From Litomosoides sigmodontis (lineage: Eukaryota; Nematoda; Chromadorea; Rhabditida; Onchocercidae): a stretch of 64,000 nt of DNA. The notes beneath the pieces were generated by a model that did no database searches, was not told where the DNA came from, and saw nothing but the letters and a program-made list of their open reading frames with translations. Below, piece by piece: positions 51,862-62,467 of the stretch. The DNA lies in the NCBI GenBank assembly GCA_963070105.1, contig OY718806.1, positions 6,593,865 through 6,657,864 of the forward strand, written 5' to 3'. Made by a program: the position numbers and the translations under genes. Every line of letters starts with the position of its first letter. Within the stretch, counting starts at the first letter, position 1.

Positions 51862-54800
51862 ATGATATGGCCATTATTAATCATTTCACTATTTCTGCTG
51901 ACCGTTGTGCAAATATTAAGAAAAGTTTTACGCCCAAAAATCGTGGAGTATTATTCTCAAGATTTTGATGTTTCGTGGAGTAAGTAATTTCTTCAAAAAT
52001 CTCATAAGCATGAGATTTTCTCAGTGAATTTTGTTCATAACTGTTCAACGAAATTTTTTGTGAAATATTTGTTGGTAATAATACCTCTCAAGGTGGACAT
52101 CATTTCGTAAGCTGGTTCCATGATGATACAAGGCATTATTGTAACGTTTGCGAGAATGGAATGCAGGGAGGCATGCAATGCGACTATTGTGGAGTTATGG
52201 TCGATTGTACAACTTGCCTCCACTCACTTTCAAGCACTTTCCGTTGTAAAATTACTGTCACATCAACAAATGGGGAAATTATGCATCATTGGGTGAAACC
52301 ATTAATTTTCTGAATATTTTTGGATAATTTCTTTAAATATATCAAAATGAATTTTAGCAATTATCACTGGCTCAGTTTTATAAGTATTATATTGACTACA
52401 TCTAACAAAATCATATTGTAAGAGTTATATATAGGTTCGCGGGAATCTGCCATCGTGTAGCATCTGCGGTGTGTGTGACGAAGAATGTGGCGATGGTGTT
52501 GGCTTGACAGATTTTCGATGTGCCTTTTGTCAGGTTAAATATTATTTCGAAATGCAATAAATCAGTTAAGGTATTGAAATCATCCTAATTTTATGGTTGC
52601 AGTTTACCGTTCATACGCGCTGTAGACAACTAATGAATGGGCGTTGCACTATGGGTGCCAATTGGGATTTCATTATTCCACCAGCTTGTGTCACATTACG
52701 TAAAGTTGGGAGTCGTCGCAATAAACAGGTTGGAATTTAAGAATTTGGATAAAATCACAATTTTTTTATTGGTTTAAATGTAACTGAAGATGTTTGTGTG
52801 GTAATGTTTTGCACATACACGTAGTGTTCGATACAACAATTATTTTATATACAACGTTAGCTTTTTATGTCTCAAAAACATTTCAACGGTGAAATAAACA
52901 ATAGCATGACTATTTTAAAATACTGCGAAGTTTAGCAAAATCTTATGGTGTCTTGACTGTACATAAAAGCAAACAAGTAGTGATACTGAGCTAAAACTAT
53001 TAAGCGTATTTTGCTTACACGTTTGTAATAGTAGTCGACTGAATTGGTTGAATTTTGTATAACGCGTCCACATGGATAGTATTAGATCTATATATATTCT
53101 AACATATAAAACCTCACTTTTTTGGCGTTCCTTGTTCTTCACTATCATATTCACCAAATATCCATTTACTGATCACTACTTTATTCTATCACTTCATTTT
53201 CCTCTTATGCCATTTTATCAGGCTTTGCCCTGATATTAATTATCAGCAGTTCCTCTTCATCATCGAAAATGTTCTCTTTATAACCGGAATTTTGCATCCC
53301 GCTTGTTCCACTCCTACGCGGCAAAGCAGCATTTAGTCCACATCGGTTGTCACGGCATTTCAGGTCACTTGGTTTACTTTCTTGAAAGGTCCACCTTTGT
53401 TTTTCTAAGTTTCCTTGCATTCGCTGAACGCGTAGCTCTTTCGGAGTTATAAAACTTTTTTTTGCAGTATTCTCTTTTTCGCTTTTGAACTCAATGTTTT
53501 TAGAAGTCTGTTGTTTATGAAGTGCTATTTTATTGAAATGTTAAATTTGATCTGAAATGGTTCGGTCCATATTTTTTTTTCATAATTTAATGAATTTTGC
53601 AGCTAATTGTTGACACAATTTGTCAGCCAAATAATGTTGATCATTTGTCGTGGAAACCACTTTTCGTTATCGTTAATCCAGAGAGTGGAGGAGCAGAAGG
53701 ACTCGATGCTTTACGGACATTTCGCATGTTCCTTCATCCCGTTCAGGTGGAAGAATTATTTAGCCTATTTATGATAGTGAAATATTAAATAAAATTTGTG
53801 GTTGTCACTGCTTTGCTGATTTTAACATCTTAAAACCAGCATAAGACCATCGATACTAAGCATACAATACGTTAGACTGCAAACTTATTGTTGTATGTTT
53901 GTTTGTCAGAGGCTTATTCGAAAAACATAGAATGCTAAATCCCAAGCTTTCAGGTTATAAATATTCGACAAATTGGGGTAGGGACAGCGCTGCGTTGGGT
54001 CAATATGTATCCTGAAATTAATTGTCGTATCATTATTGCTGGCGGCGATGGCACAGTTTCGTTAGCTCTAGATGCTATCAGCGAGTTTGAGAGGAAATTA
54101 CCTGTAGCTGTTCTGCCTTTGGGTACTGGTAACGATCTGAGTAGGACTTTAGGATGGGGATCTGGTCATAAAGGGTTGGTCGACTTCTTCGAGGTCGTTT
54201 TTATAAAAAGTTTTTAAGAAAACTCTCCTTTATTGTGAACTTTAAAAGATCTTTAGCTTTAGTTTACTTTTCCTGACTAGTTTTGCGAGCGTCTGTTGCA
54301 TATGTCTAGAACATCATAAATTTTAATTATCACATGCTAAAGAACTTAAACTTATAAGCAAAACTTTGATTGACAGTTATAGGTCTGCCGTGACGTGAGA
54401 AGTGCTAAGACAGTGAAATTAGATAGGTGGACAGTTGATATTATTCACAAGAGACAGTTAGGCATTCGTGCCAAAAACAAGCGACTCAGTATGGTAAATT
54501 ATGTTTCGGTTGGTGTGGATGCATGCGTTACTTATGGTTAGTACGGTTTCATATTTTTTGGTATTGTAGTTTCATTAAGAAAATTTCTTTTTGTAAATAA
54601 ACGAATGTAAATATGAACGTGTGGTTTTCCCCTAAAAAAATTTGCTTCGAGTAGTGAAACAAGTTTTGTTATCGAACACCGAAGTAAATACTGATATGTA
54701 GATTTGATGTGATTACTTTAGTCATCTCAATATCTAAAGGCTAAGTAGGAAGTATATGAAATAAAATACATGAAAAAGCTATTCGAAACTGACTAGCAGA

Positions 54801-55759
54801 AAATCTGATTAATCGATATAACTTTGAGGCATGCAGTCAACTCGTGACAGTATTCGCAGGATAGTTTCATCGCGGTTTTTAAATAAAGTCCTATTCTTCA
54901 CTTTTGGCACAAAGGTAAAAAATGTATCAAAATGTATTTATCGGTGTCTACTTTCGGGAACTTTTTTTGAATCGACTTTTATAAAAATACCAGTTCGTGA
55001 GCATATTTCATTCTTCTAATTAATATTTTTTCACTGTTGGTTTATTCATTGTTATAGGATGTGCTAGAACACGCCTGTGCTAATTTGGATCGAAAAGTTG
55101 AGCTGACTGTGGATGGCACTGTTATTCCACTACCGCCAATAGAAGGCTTAATTGTTCTCAACATTCCTTTTTGGGGTGCAGGTGTACGACCTTGGGTCGA
55201 TTTATTTTCTCCGCAAGCTATCGATGATCGTTAGTTCAAACCATCTTTTTCAAATGTGATACTTAATTTTGCCTCTTGTAGGTAGACAAAAATTCGTTAA
55301 AATGTGAGAAGGGTTAAAGGAAGGAATAGCGTGCACTTTTGTGTTATTTTACATTTCGTTTGACAAGAAGGAGATCTGCAAAATTTATTTTATCAGATGC
55401 TTTCGAATAAAGACTGTGAAATACTATAAAAGGAGATAAATTCTGTGCATAAGAGAATTCTGTGCATGGAACTGGATATCGTTTAATTTAATTTTACCGA
55501 TACAAGCGAAATCTAGTGAGTTTTAGGGAAATTTGAAGTTTTTGCGGTACGTTCATCATTTCACATTGCGCAGATGCAAATAGGTGTTTCTCAAGGTATT
55601 TCAATTGCCCAAGGAACTACTTTGAAGTTGAGAATTTTTGGTGCAACATTACCAGCGCAGTGCGACGGTGAAGCCTGGCTGCAACCACCTTGTATTATGC
55701 ATATTACTCACAAAGATCAAGCTCTCATGTTAATTCGCGAAAATTTTCATGCTGGATAA
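51862..55759 (+). CDS. DGKE: diacylglycerol kinase epsilon
   Basis: Ten exons: 51862-51979, 52093-52292, 52435-52533, 52603-52728, 53603-53746, 53954-54193, 54383-54536, 54829-54914, 55058-55229 and 55527-55759; 523 residues (human DGKE 567). An N-terminal hydrophobic helix (PLLIISLFLLTVVQIL) precedes two C1 zinc domains: HHFVSWFHDD...CNVCENGMQGG...CDYC...FRC, then HHWVRGNLPSSCSICG...FRCAFCQFTVHTRC. The catalytic domain has FVIVNPESGG, the nucleotide loop IIIAGGDGTVSLALD (GGDGT at about 259-263), VLPLGTGNDLSRTLGWG, and accessory-domain blocks VKLDRWTVDI, LPPIEGLIVLNIPFWGAG and GEAWLQPPC. It phosphorylates diacylglycerol to phosphatidic acid on membranes; the epsilon type prefers arachidonoyl substrates. 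No EF hands, ankyrin repeats or PH domain, as expected for this class. Intron 4 is unusually long and holds an antisense open frame. Confidence 0.95.
53205..53420 (-). CDS. antisense open frame inside DGKE intron 4, hypothetical
   Basis: I do not recognise this product. From the ATG at 53420 the frame gives 71 residues; the same frame is open back to about 53533, over 100 codons in all. The translation is charged and not low complexity (SFITPKELRVQRMQGNL, RCGLNAALPRRSG, ENIFDDEEELL), which looks more coding than most short frames here. An AG preceded by AT-rich sequence near 53534 could be an acceptor, so this may be a terminal exon of a nested gene. No upstream exon was found on the minus strand. 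It could equally be chance. Confidence 0.25.
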   Translation of the reverse strand: MQGNLEKQRWTFQESKPSDLKCRDNRCGLNAALPRRSGTSGMQNSGYKENIFDDEEELLIINIRAKPDKMA

Positions 55760-56761
55760 ACTTATTGTAGGATAACGGAACTCTTAGGAACCTGGAACAT
55801 GATGCGTTTTGTTTTATTTGCTCATTGTATGTGCTAAGAATTTCGAAATATTTGCTTGATTTTAATGGCACTTACCATTTTATATGTGGCCATTGTCTCC
55901 GTGAATTGTGTGAAAGTTGTAGGGAAAGTTGCTCAACTGAACAATTCTGGTTTATGTTTTGTGCTTACGTGAATACCATAGAACTGCTTAGCCAGAATTC
56001 AGGGAGCTGGAATGAGCGTCTGTACAGGGAGTACGTCTGTTTTGTTGGTTAGGGAAGCGAATTAGGATAGATGGAATTATTGGCTGCCTATTTCTGCTAA
56101 GGGGAATATTTGTCGTTTATATATAAATTATATAAATAATATATACCTTGAGGTCTACTTAATTGTGTGTTAAGTTTTTTTTTTAGAAAACACTAAACGG
56201 TCTTAACAAGGCAGCTAGCTTGTTTCAAGCAGCATGATGTTACGGTTTTTAATTTTCGTCCGATTCATATTCTCCTGTATGTACTCGCTATTACCGTTAG
56301 TAAGGTTCTATACTGTTTTAATTTAGCAAACTTATCCCATAATTCGAATGTTTTTTGTTTTGATAGGTTGTAAGAGGTTTAATAAGGTAGGAGGTGACCT
56401 TATCTATCTATGTCGTCTATCTTTTGTTTTATTTTGCTTGTAATTCATTCTGATTTGTTTTAGTCACATATCCTTTTGCAAATCAGTTTTTACTAATTTT
56501 GTAGTACTATATGTTAGAAGTGATGTTTATACAAGATCTCAGTTGTCAGGCAGTGTCGTAATTAGTGAGTTGTTCATGTTGTCTGTTTTATGTATGTTTT
56601 CATGTTTCTCACATTATTAAAGTATGATAAAAGCTGATATACACTTAATGATTTGTATGAGAATTGCTGGTTTCCAAATTTGAATCCGAAGGTTCTTATA
56701 GTAATTTAAACATTGGTTTTTGGTGGGATGCCTATATTTGCTTATTTTTCAAATAGCTGTC
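55760..56761. other. spacer between DGKE and the GPATCH2-like gene
   Basis: About 1 kb of AT-rich sequence, same-strand neighbours on both sides. Likely contains the DGKE 3' untranslated region. No gene was recognised; the open frame 55825-56052 is probably chance. Confidence 0.5.
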
Positions 56762-57731
56762 ATGAGATTTAGGGGAAAAGAAATGCATACGGACGATGAA
56801 AACGAAATTGAATATACTGTGGTTAAACGCGTTGCCTCCGTTACGATTGAATCAGATAGTCAAGGAGAAGCAGAGGCGGAGCAGTGTTCTGGGCGTGTAA
56901 AACGGAAGAAAAGAGTTGTGAAGCGAGAAGAGAGCAATGAAAAGATGGATGTCGATATTGTTCCTCAAGCGAGTACTGTAAACAAAGGTATCGTTATGCG
57001 CCTTGCCAAAATCAAACGACTAAATATGTGTAATTGAAACATCGTATCTGCGTAGTCTTATTTTTATGATGCTGGATTTGAGGGATGGACTGGGACGGCA
57101 TGTGTTCGGCAAGTGAGTTGTCATCTTCCGAAAGCTGCTCCTCCAACGGTCGTGAGGCTGACGATGAGCAGTCAGATTGGGTTGGCCCTGTAAGCGAAAA
57201 TCAAAACTTTCCGGTTCCTCGTACATTGACAAGACAACAACGATTTATTAAGTGATAATTCTCAAATTTTTAATATTATTTCCCAATTGTTATTACCCTT
57301 GTTCTTCAATTTGAAGGTTTGTTGATCAACGTTTACACATTGTATATAGTTTTCAGTTTTATAATTTGAGCTAACATGGATTTTAGGACGCGGACTGCAT
57401 CTGTAGCACTGCAGCGCAAACTAGAACGATTTATTCGAGATGATAGCCAACATCAACTGGTTGTGAAACATTGGAATAGTCATCGGCAGGTAGCTTTCAA
57501 AGCACCGATCGGTGTGTGGTGCGTATGATTAGGCTAACATGTTGTGTTCAAGCTCTCAGAGTTTTAACACTACTAAATGTTCTGCTGTTATCACGATACA
57601 TTGTAGTATGAATGTAATTGTTTATGTGTTCATTTGAAATTCAAATTTAGGTTAGTCGGGTCTTGCAATTCTTTGATCTGGAAGTCTCAAAACGAGGCTC
57701 TGGAACGGTGGTTTTGAAGAAGACACGATGA
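56762..57731 (+). CDS. GPATCH2-like protein with R3H-like C-terminus
   Basis: Four exons, 56762-56987, 57083-57251, 57387-57489 and 57651-57731, give 192 residues. The first exon encodes an acidic/basic region (KRVASVTIESDSQ, RVKRKKRVVKREE). The second contains SSSESCSSNGREADDEQSDW, matching the serine-rich, DDEQSDW-containing segment of GPATCH2. The last two encode LQRKLERFIRDDSQHQLVVK, then VSRVLQFFDLEVSKRGSGTV, which follows the R3H pattern of single-strand nucleic-acid binding domains although the classic RxxxH spacing is not kept. No G-patch (GWxxGxGLG) was found between or after these. GPATCH2 and related proteins act with DEAH helicases in RNA processing. The exon 2 donor is uncertain: a strong GTAAGC at 57190 breaks the frame, while AA/GTGATA at 57252 keeps it. 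An upstream exon may exist (AG just before the ATG). Confidence 0.6.
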
Positions 57732-58464
57732 AATATGAAAACATGTGCTCATTCTTAGTGAAATGCTCTTTCGTATAGCAGTTACAATAATTCTTATGAT
57801 ACTAAAATGAGTTTCTTATGATGTATATCATCTAATTCTTTATGTAAAAATGATATGTGTTATTCCATCAATTCCAAACGATTTCTTCTGTGATTCTCTA
57901 TGATGTGTACAGTTAAAACCAATTATGTTTTAACATTCAGTTGATTGCGGTGCTTATGCAATGATTTATTCGTTTGTTCCAAATATTAAATGACAAATCG
58001 GTTCCAAAATTGCCCTCTTGCAGCAGTAAAACAGTACTGAAATACTTTTGAGTACAAAGAGATTAATCATGCAAGTGGTATAAATGAAATAAAAGTTGAT
58101 TTTGTACAATTATTGAGGTTAAATTATAATTTTGATGTTAATGATTTGTTTTAGTTGATATCGTTATTTAATTCACATTTTCCAGGATTTTATGACGAAG
58201 CCATTTAGAAATCACTGCGAATTTTAGTGCGTTGTATACAAAGAGTGGTTAATCTGGCAGGTCAGAGACGCTTGACGTTTAAAGTGTATGCGTTCATTAT
58301 TTTAAATTCTTTTGTTTCCATTTTAAGCTGCAAGATCTAACTGGAAAGTCGGCATTCGCTTTCACTCTCTTATCTCATAAATTTCGTAAAGTGAATTTGC
58401 TACAGGGGATAAAAGAATTTTGAGTAAGCATTCGAGTTCGTTTTACAAATTTTGTTGAATTCTT

Positions 58465-58998
58465 ATGAACTGTGGGTACTACAGAGAGTTTGGAGTACCA
58501 CTGAGGAGTGCATTCACTGGATATGATTTTGAAATACTGGTCAATGAAGCGGTACGATTAATACTAGGACAGACAGCACCGACTTATTCGGTGGGTCCGT
58601 TTAACGAGGTTGAACGGAAAGGGTCAGTGGTTGTTCAAGCATCGGACGTGAATCTTATTTGGGCAGCACTTTCACTATATGGGCGCTTTTTTGGCAAACC
58701 TGTTGCTTTGCATTTTTACTCGGTTGGCCTTTTAGCACTCTGGGCTACATTTTTTTTTTACTTTATTTCACATCTAGCTTATGAAACGTTCTTGGGGATA
58801 TTTCTAATGAAAGCATGTCGTAATTATATATTGATATCGTTTCATGAACTTGATAGTAGTGCTAAAATTGCTTGGTGGAACGTCTTCAAAACGAGTGTAC
58901 TTCTTCCGTGTACTGGCGCTGCCATTATCGCTGTCGACATTAGTTTAATCTTTTTTAAAATTTTCTTGAGTGTCTGTAAATTTTTTTCAGTTAACTGA
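58465..58998 (+). CDS. RPP14-like RNase P/MRP subunit with hydrophobic extension
   Basis: A single uninterrupted frame of 177 codons. Residues about 6-90 follow human RPP14 block for block: REFGVPL against DCGVGL, an LVNEAVRLILG helix, VVVQASDVNLIWAALSLYG against ICSSGLVKLWSSLTLLG, then GKPVALHFYSVGLLAL. RPP14 is a protein subunit of ribonuclease P, in the same fold family as POP5. The remaining 85 residues have two hydrophobic stretches (LLALWATFFFYFISHLAYET and a second near 150-172) with no counterpart in RPP14. The conserved N-terminal strand expected before REFGV is missing; an exon could precede an acceptor at TACTACAG (58488), but I could not place it. The stop is 17 bases before the KDSR start. 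The homology call is by eye. Confidence 0.5.
   Translation: MNCGYYREFGVPLRSAFTGYDFEILVNEAVRLILGQTAPTYSVGPFNEVERKGSVVVQASDVNLIWAALSLYGRFFGKPVALHFYSVGLLALWATFFFYFISHLAYETFLGIFLMKACRNYILISFHELDSSAKIAWWNVFKTSVLLPCTGAAIIAVDISLIFFKIFLSVCKFFSVN
58981..58990 (+). promoter_or_regulatory. strong 3' splice acceptor before KDSR, candidate trans-splice site
   Basis: TTTTTTTCAG ends at 58990, inside the last codons of the RPP14-like frame and 25 bases before the KDSR ATG. No in-frame upstream KDSR exon was seen, so this is a good candidate for spliced-leader addition to KDSR mRNA. Inferred from sequence alone. Confidence 0.5.
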
Positions 58999-59015
58999 AG
59001 TCCAACTGCAGTAAA

Positions 59016-60854
59016 ATGGATATTTATTTCTGCATATCATGCTTCACATTTACTGTAGTTTTTATTTATGGTCTGCTGTTGTTTCTAGTTTACATTTCAT
59101 TACCACGAAAAAAGCCATTATCGTTTGAAGGGAAGCACGCGTTTATCACAGGTAAATCATCTCCTGAATTAATACGCGTAGGGTATTTTTCTTTAAAATT
59201 CAGTGTGTTCTCAATTCCTTATAACCAAAATGTTTCAGCAGTAGTTATTGTTACTCAGGTCAGCTCAAGGTTTGCGATAAATGTGGTGTACTGTTTGAAA
59301 TCTTTGGATACTGTTTGTTTTCATTTTTGAGCGTTTTTTATTTCTTCTAATAAAGGTCTAATACTTTCTAAAATTAAAAAACAAAACAAACTTTCACAGG
59401 TGGATCGAAAGGAATTGGAAAGGCAATCGCTATAGCCTTAATACGTCGCGGTTGTTCTGTTTCTTTAGCTGCAAGGAACGTAGAACAGCTGAAATTGGTG
59501 TGTGAAGAATTGAACGCACTTGCAAAAAGCAAGAAAAATGGTGCAGTTGCAAAATACTATAGTGTTGACGTCACTTCATCCTATCATGTGGTGAGGAATG
59601 TATTGTAAATAAGCAGTTGAGTGTCATTTAAACTAAAAAGACGTAATTTGATTTTTTCTTAAGACGTTCAGTAAACTTCAAGAAAGTGTTTTGAATTCTT
59701 TCCATGAAATCTTCCGTGAATCTTGTTTAGCTAAAGTCAGTAGTAGATGAAGCAGAAAATGAACTTGGTCATATCAATATTTTGGTTAATAATGCGGGGT
59801 ATGCTCTGCAAGGCGCTTTTGACTCGGTCGATATATCAGTGTATGAGGAACAAATGTGTCTGAATTTTCTGAGCGCGGTATGCTTTTATTTGAAGACTGC
59901 CGTTATGATCCCTTTGCTTTATATTATTTTCTACACTACTTCTGCCTTGTTTAGAGATGTTGTTTTGAGATTCATGTAATACATACAGAAAAGATTTCCA
60001 AAATTCGATGCCAACGCACTGACAACATATCTCCGCTTTCAGGTTCATATGACTAAAGCAGTAGTATCAACAATGAAAAGGTTACGAGATGGTCAGATCA
60101 TTTTTGTGAATTCTGCAGCGGGCCAATGTCCAATTTGGGGATACACCGCTTATGGCGCAACAAAATTTGCAATGCGTGGTTTTGCTGAAGCATTATATAT
60201 GGAACTCCTTCCGTATAACGTTCAAGTGTCGGTAATCTATCCCCCAAACACAAATACCGAAGGCTATCAGGTCTCAGATTTCTCTAACTACTTTAAAATT
60301 TCCGGTGGTTGAGATACCACCAAGATCACTGAAAAGTAGTTTCCACGTACCATTGACAGTTTATTCAGAAATCTGTAGATGATAAAAATGCGTATCGTGA
60401 TTTTTAAGCGTGAGATAATGACAATGCCGGAAGAACTGAAAGAAATAAGTGGTACCGCAGGGCTGTTCGAACCAGAAACTGTTGCCGAATGCCTTATTTA
60501 TAATCTCTCTCGTGGTAATTACCACACATGTATTGGTTTTGAAGGATGGGCACTTGGAGTGTTGTCAGCGGGTGGTGCACCGGAAAAGAGCTTTTTGCAA
60601 GCTGTTGCACAGGTCCTTTAACACTTTTTTTATATTTTGAGTTTTTCTGAAATATCCAATCAGTTAGCCAAATTTGTTAGTAGTATACACAGTGATTTTC
60701 CCATTCCTTCATTGTTTGTCCCATTGACCACTTCCATGAATTTTGCTTATCCTCCTTCTTTTAGGTTCTCTTTGGTGGTTTGTTGCGGGCGATCATGCTT
60801 ATTTATATCGGTCATTTTAATTGGATAGTGAAAAAATATAAGCTTAAACGTTAA
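59016..60854 (+). CDS. KDSR: 3-ketodihydrosphingosine reductase
   Basis: Six exons, 59016-59151, 59400-59590, 59731-59877, 60043-60270, 60409-60612 and 60765-60854, join to 331 residues, one less than human KDSR. An N-terminal membrane helix leads to the KPLSFEGKHAFITGGSKGIG cofactor loop (GxxxGxG at about 46-52). ILVNNAGYALQGAF, the catalytic serine in FVNSAAGQ (about S182) and YGATK (about Y195 and K199) identify a classical short-chain dehydrogenase. YPPNTNTEGY is characteristic of the KDSR group. The C-terminal part is hydrophobic (LFGGLLRAIMLIYIG) and ends in a basic tail. It is an NADPH-dependent enzyme on the cytosolic ER face, reducing 3-ketodihydrosphingosine to dihydrosphingosine in de novo sphingolipid synthesis. 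It follows the RPP14-like frame after 17 bases. Confidence 0.95.
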
Positions 60855-61144
60855 ATGTCTGGTTGGAATCTGAAATTATTCATCTATTTGTTTGGTCTTT
60901 TGAACTATGTAAACTGCCTTTTATTTCTGATATTTTATTCCGATGCATAATTAAAATTTTTTAATGTATATCAGCTTGGCTTTAGTTACAAGATAAAAAG
61001 TCCAGAACTTTCCCATACGTGGGAACAGCGTGAAATTTATACTGAGTTTGAGTGAATTTTGACTTCATGAGATTACAAAATAGCGTCATGTTACACCACG
61101 TTGGTACTATAGCAAGCAACAAAAGAGTTTCGAATAATATGTTT
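60855..61144. other. short spacer between convergent KDSR and ALP gene
   Basis: 290 bases, tail to tail. AT-rich; no coding sequence. It presumably contains both 3' ends. Confidence 0.5.
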
Positions 61145-62467
61145 TCAAGCATGTAATTTGCAGTATGGAGCTCCATTCTTGGCGTAAAAACTCTCTCCTT
61201 CCAAGTTGACACTGCAGCTCTGAAGTGAAATAAATTCGATTAAGAGTAGATTAAATCATTCTGTATCATATGTGTAACCACGGGAAACATTGTTATCCTG
61301 TATCCTTTGATTCTTTTTGCTTGCCGTTTTCAAAATAGTTCTCGGATTACTTTTGTCATCACTTATGAAGTTTAGATGTTGGACAAAACTATTCATCATG
61401 ATAAATTACCGTGCAGTTGAAACAGTTTGAGTGGAATGCAACTCCTAACGCTTCCACCCATCTGTCACCGGCTTCTATCGGATAGTGGCACGATACGCAT
61501 TTAGTTGTGAATAGTGCATTCCAGTCTATAATCCGAGACCATTCTTTTATGTCAAATTACTATATTTGAGAATAGTTAAATAGATGCTGGGTACTTGATA
61601 ATGAGAATACAGCAAAGTCGAAGTACTTAAGCACTGAATGAAAACATGAAGAACTTGCCTGTTTCACAGTATGGTTGTCCATGTTCGAGGAAAAATGCAG
61701 AATTTCCAAATGGATTATGGCAATGAGCGCAAACAAAGCAGTCAGGATGCCACTGTTTCTGAAGCGCATTCAGACAGTCCTATAAAAGAAGCAACGGCGG
61801 CTCTCTATCATGAAAAATGTTTTTCTCTGTTTTCAGGAAAGCCGGAATAATTATTTGGTTGTACTCTGTTGCGATATCTGTTCACTTGAATATTTGAATA
61901 TTTTTAATTTAAGGGTTTATAACTAACAGCGGTTATCGGTTGACCGCATTTAGCGCAGCGTGGAGCAATTTCTGTTTCAAAGCAACGCTCGCAGTATTTA
62001 TGTCCTTTTTCTTCTACAAAGCCAATATCCAACAATTTACGACCACACAATTTGTTCGAACATATGAAATGATTTGGACAATATGCTAATCCGTTAGCTA
62101 AGACATATGCACCCCTGCAAAAAAATGCCGATTCGAAATTGTCAAACTTTTGAAAGCCAATCTAGTCAAGGGTCCCTTTGGATTCTAATTAACATACTAA
62201 CGAATAATTTCTATGTTGTTACATTACTCATCATAATTTGATATCGTTATGTATATGCCACTTATTAACTAATTTTCAGACTTAAATTACTTTACAAACT
62301 TTTTTCAACATTGAAAACAAGGGAGTGAGTGTACCTTATTTCTTGTCTGCAGTCTTCGCAACGTGGCACGCGGTTATTTTGAGTATGACGTATGTCTCCA
62401 CCTTTTGGCATTTCGTCATTTTGTGATTCGTGCACATTTGATGGTTTAATATACGAATTCTTGTTAA
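61145..62467 (-). CDS. alp-1: ALP/Enigma family protein, triple-LIM C-terminus (5' incomplete)
   Basis: Five minus-strand exons, 62467-62335, 62114-61928, 61779-61659, 61525-61410 and 61219-61145, give about 210 residues and three LIM domains. LIM1 starts [20 protein letters not shown] and includes [18 protein letters not shown]2 has [36 protein letters not shown] and GQPYCETDWNALF. LIM3 has [19 protein letters not shown] and ends [17 protein letters not shown]. This order and wording match the Enigma/ZASP class (PDLIM5/7, LDB3, C. elegans ALP-1), which ties alpha-actinin at Z-discs or dense bodies to signalling proteins. The N-terminal PDZ domain was not found; the first exon here begins mid-codon, so earlier exons lie to the right. 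The intron after 61659 uses a GC donor. Upstream the protein is polar ([16 protein letters not shown]). Confidence 0.88.
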
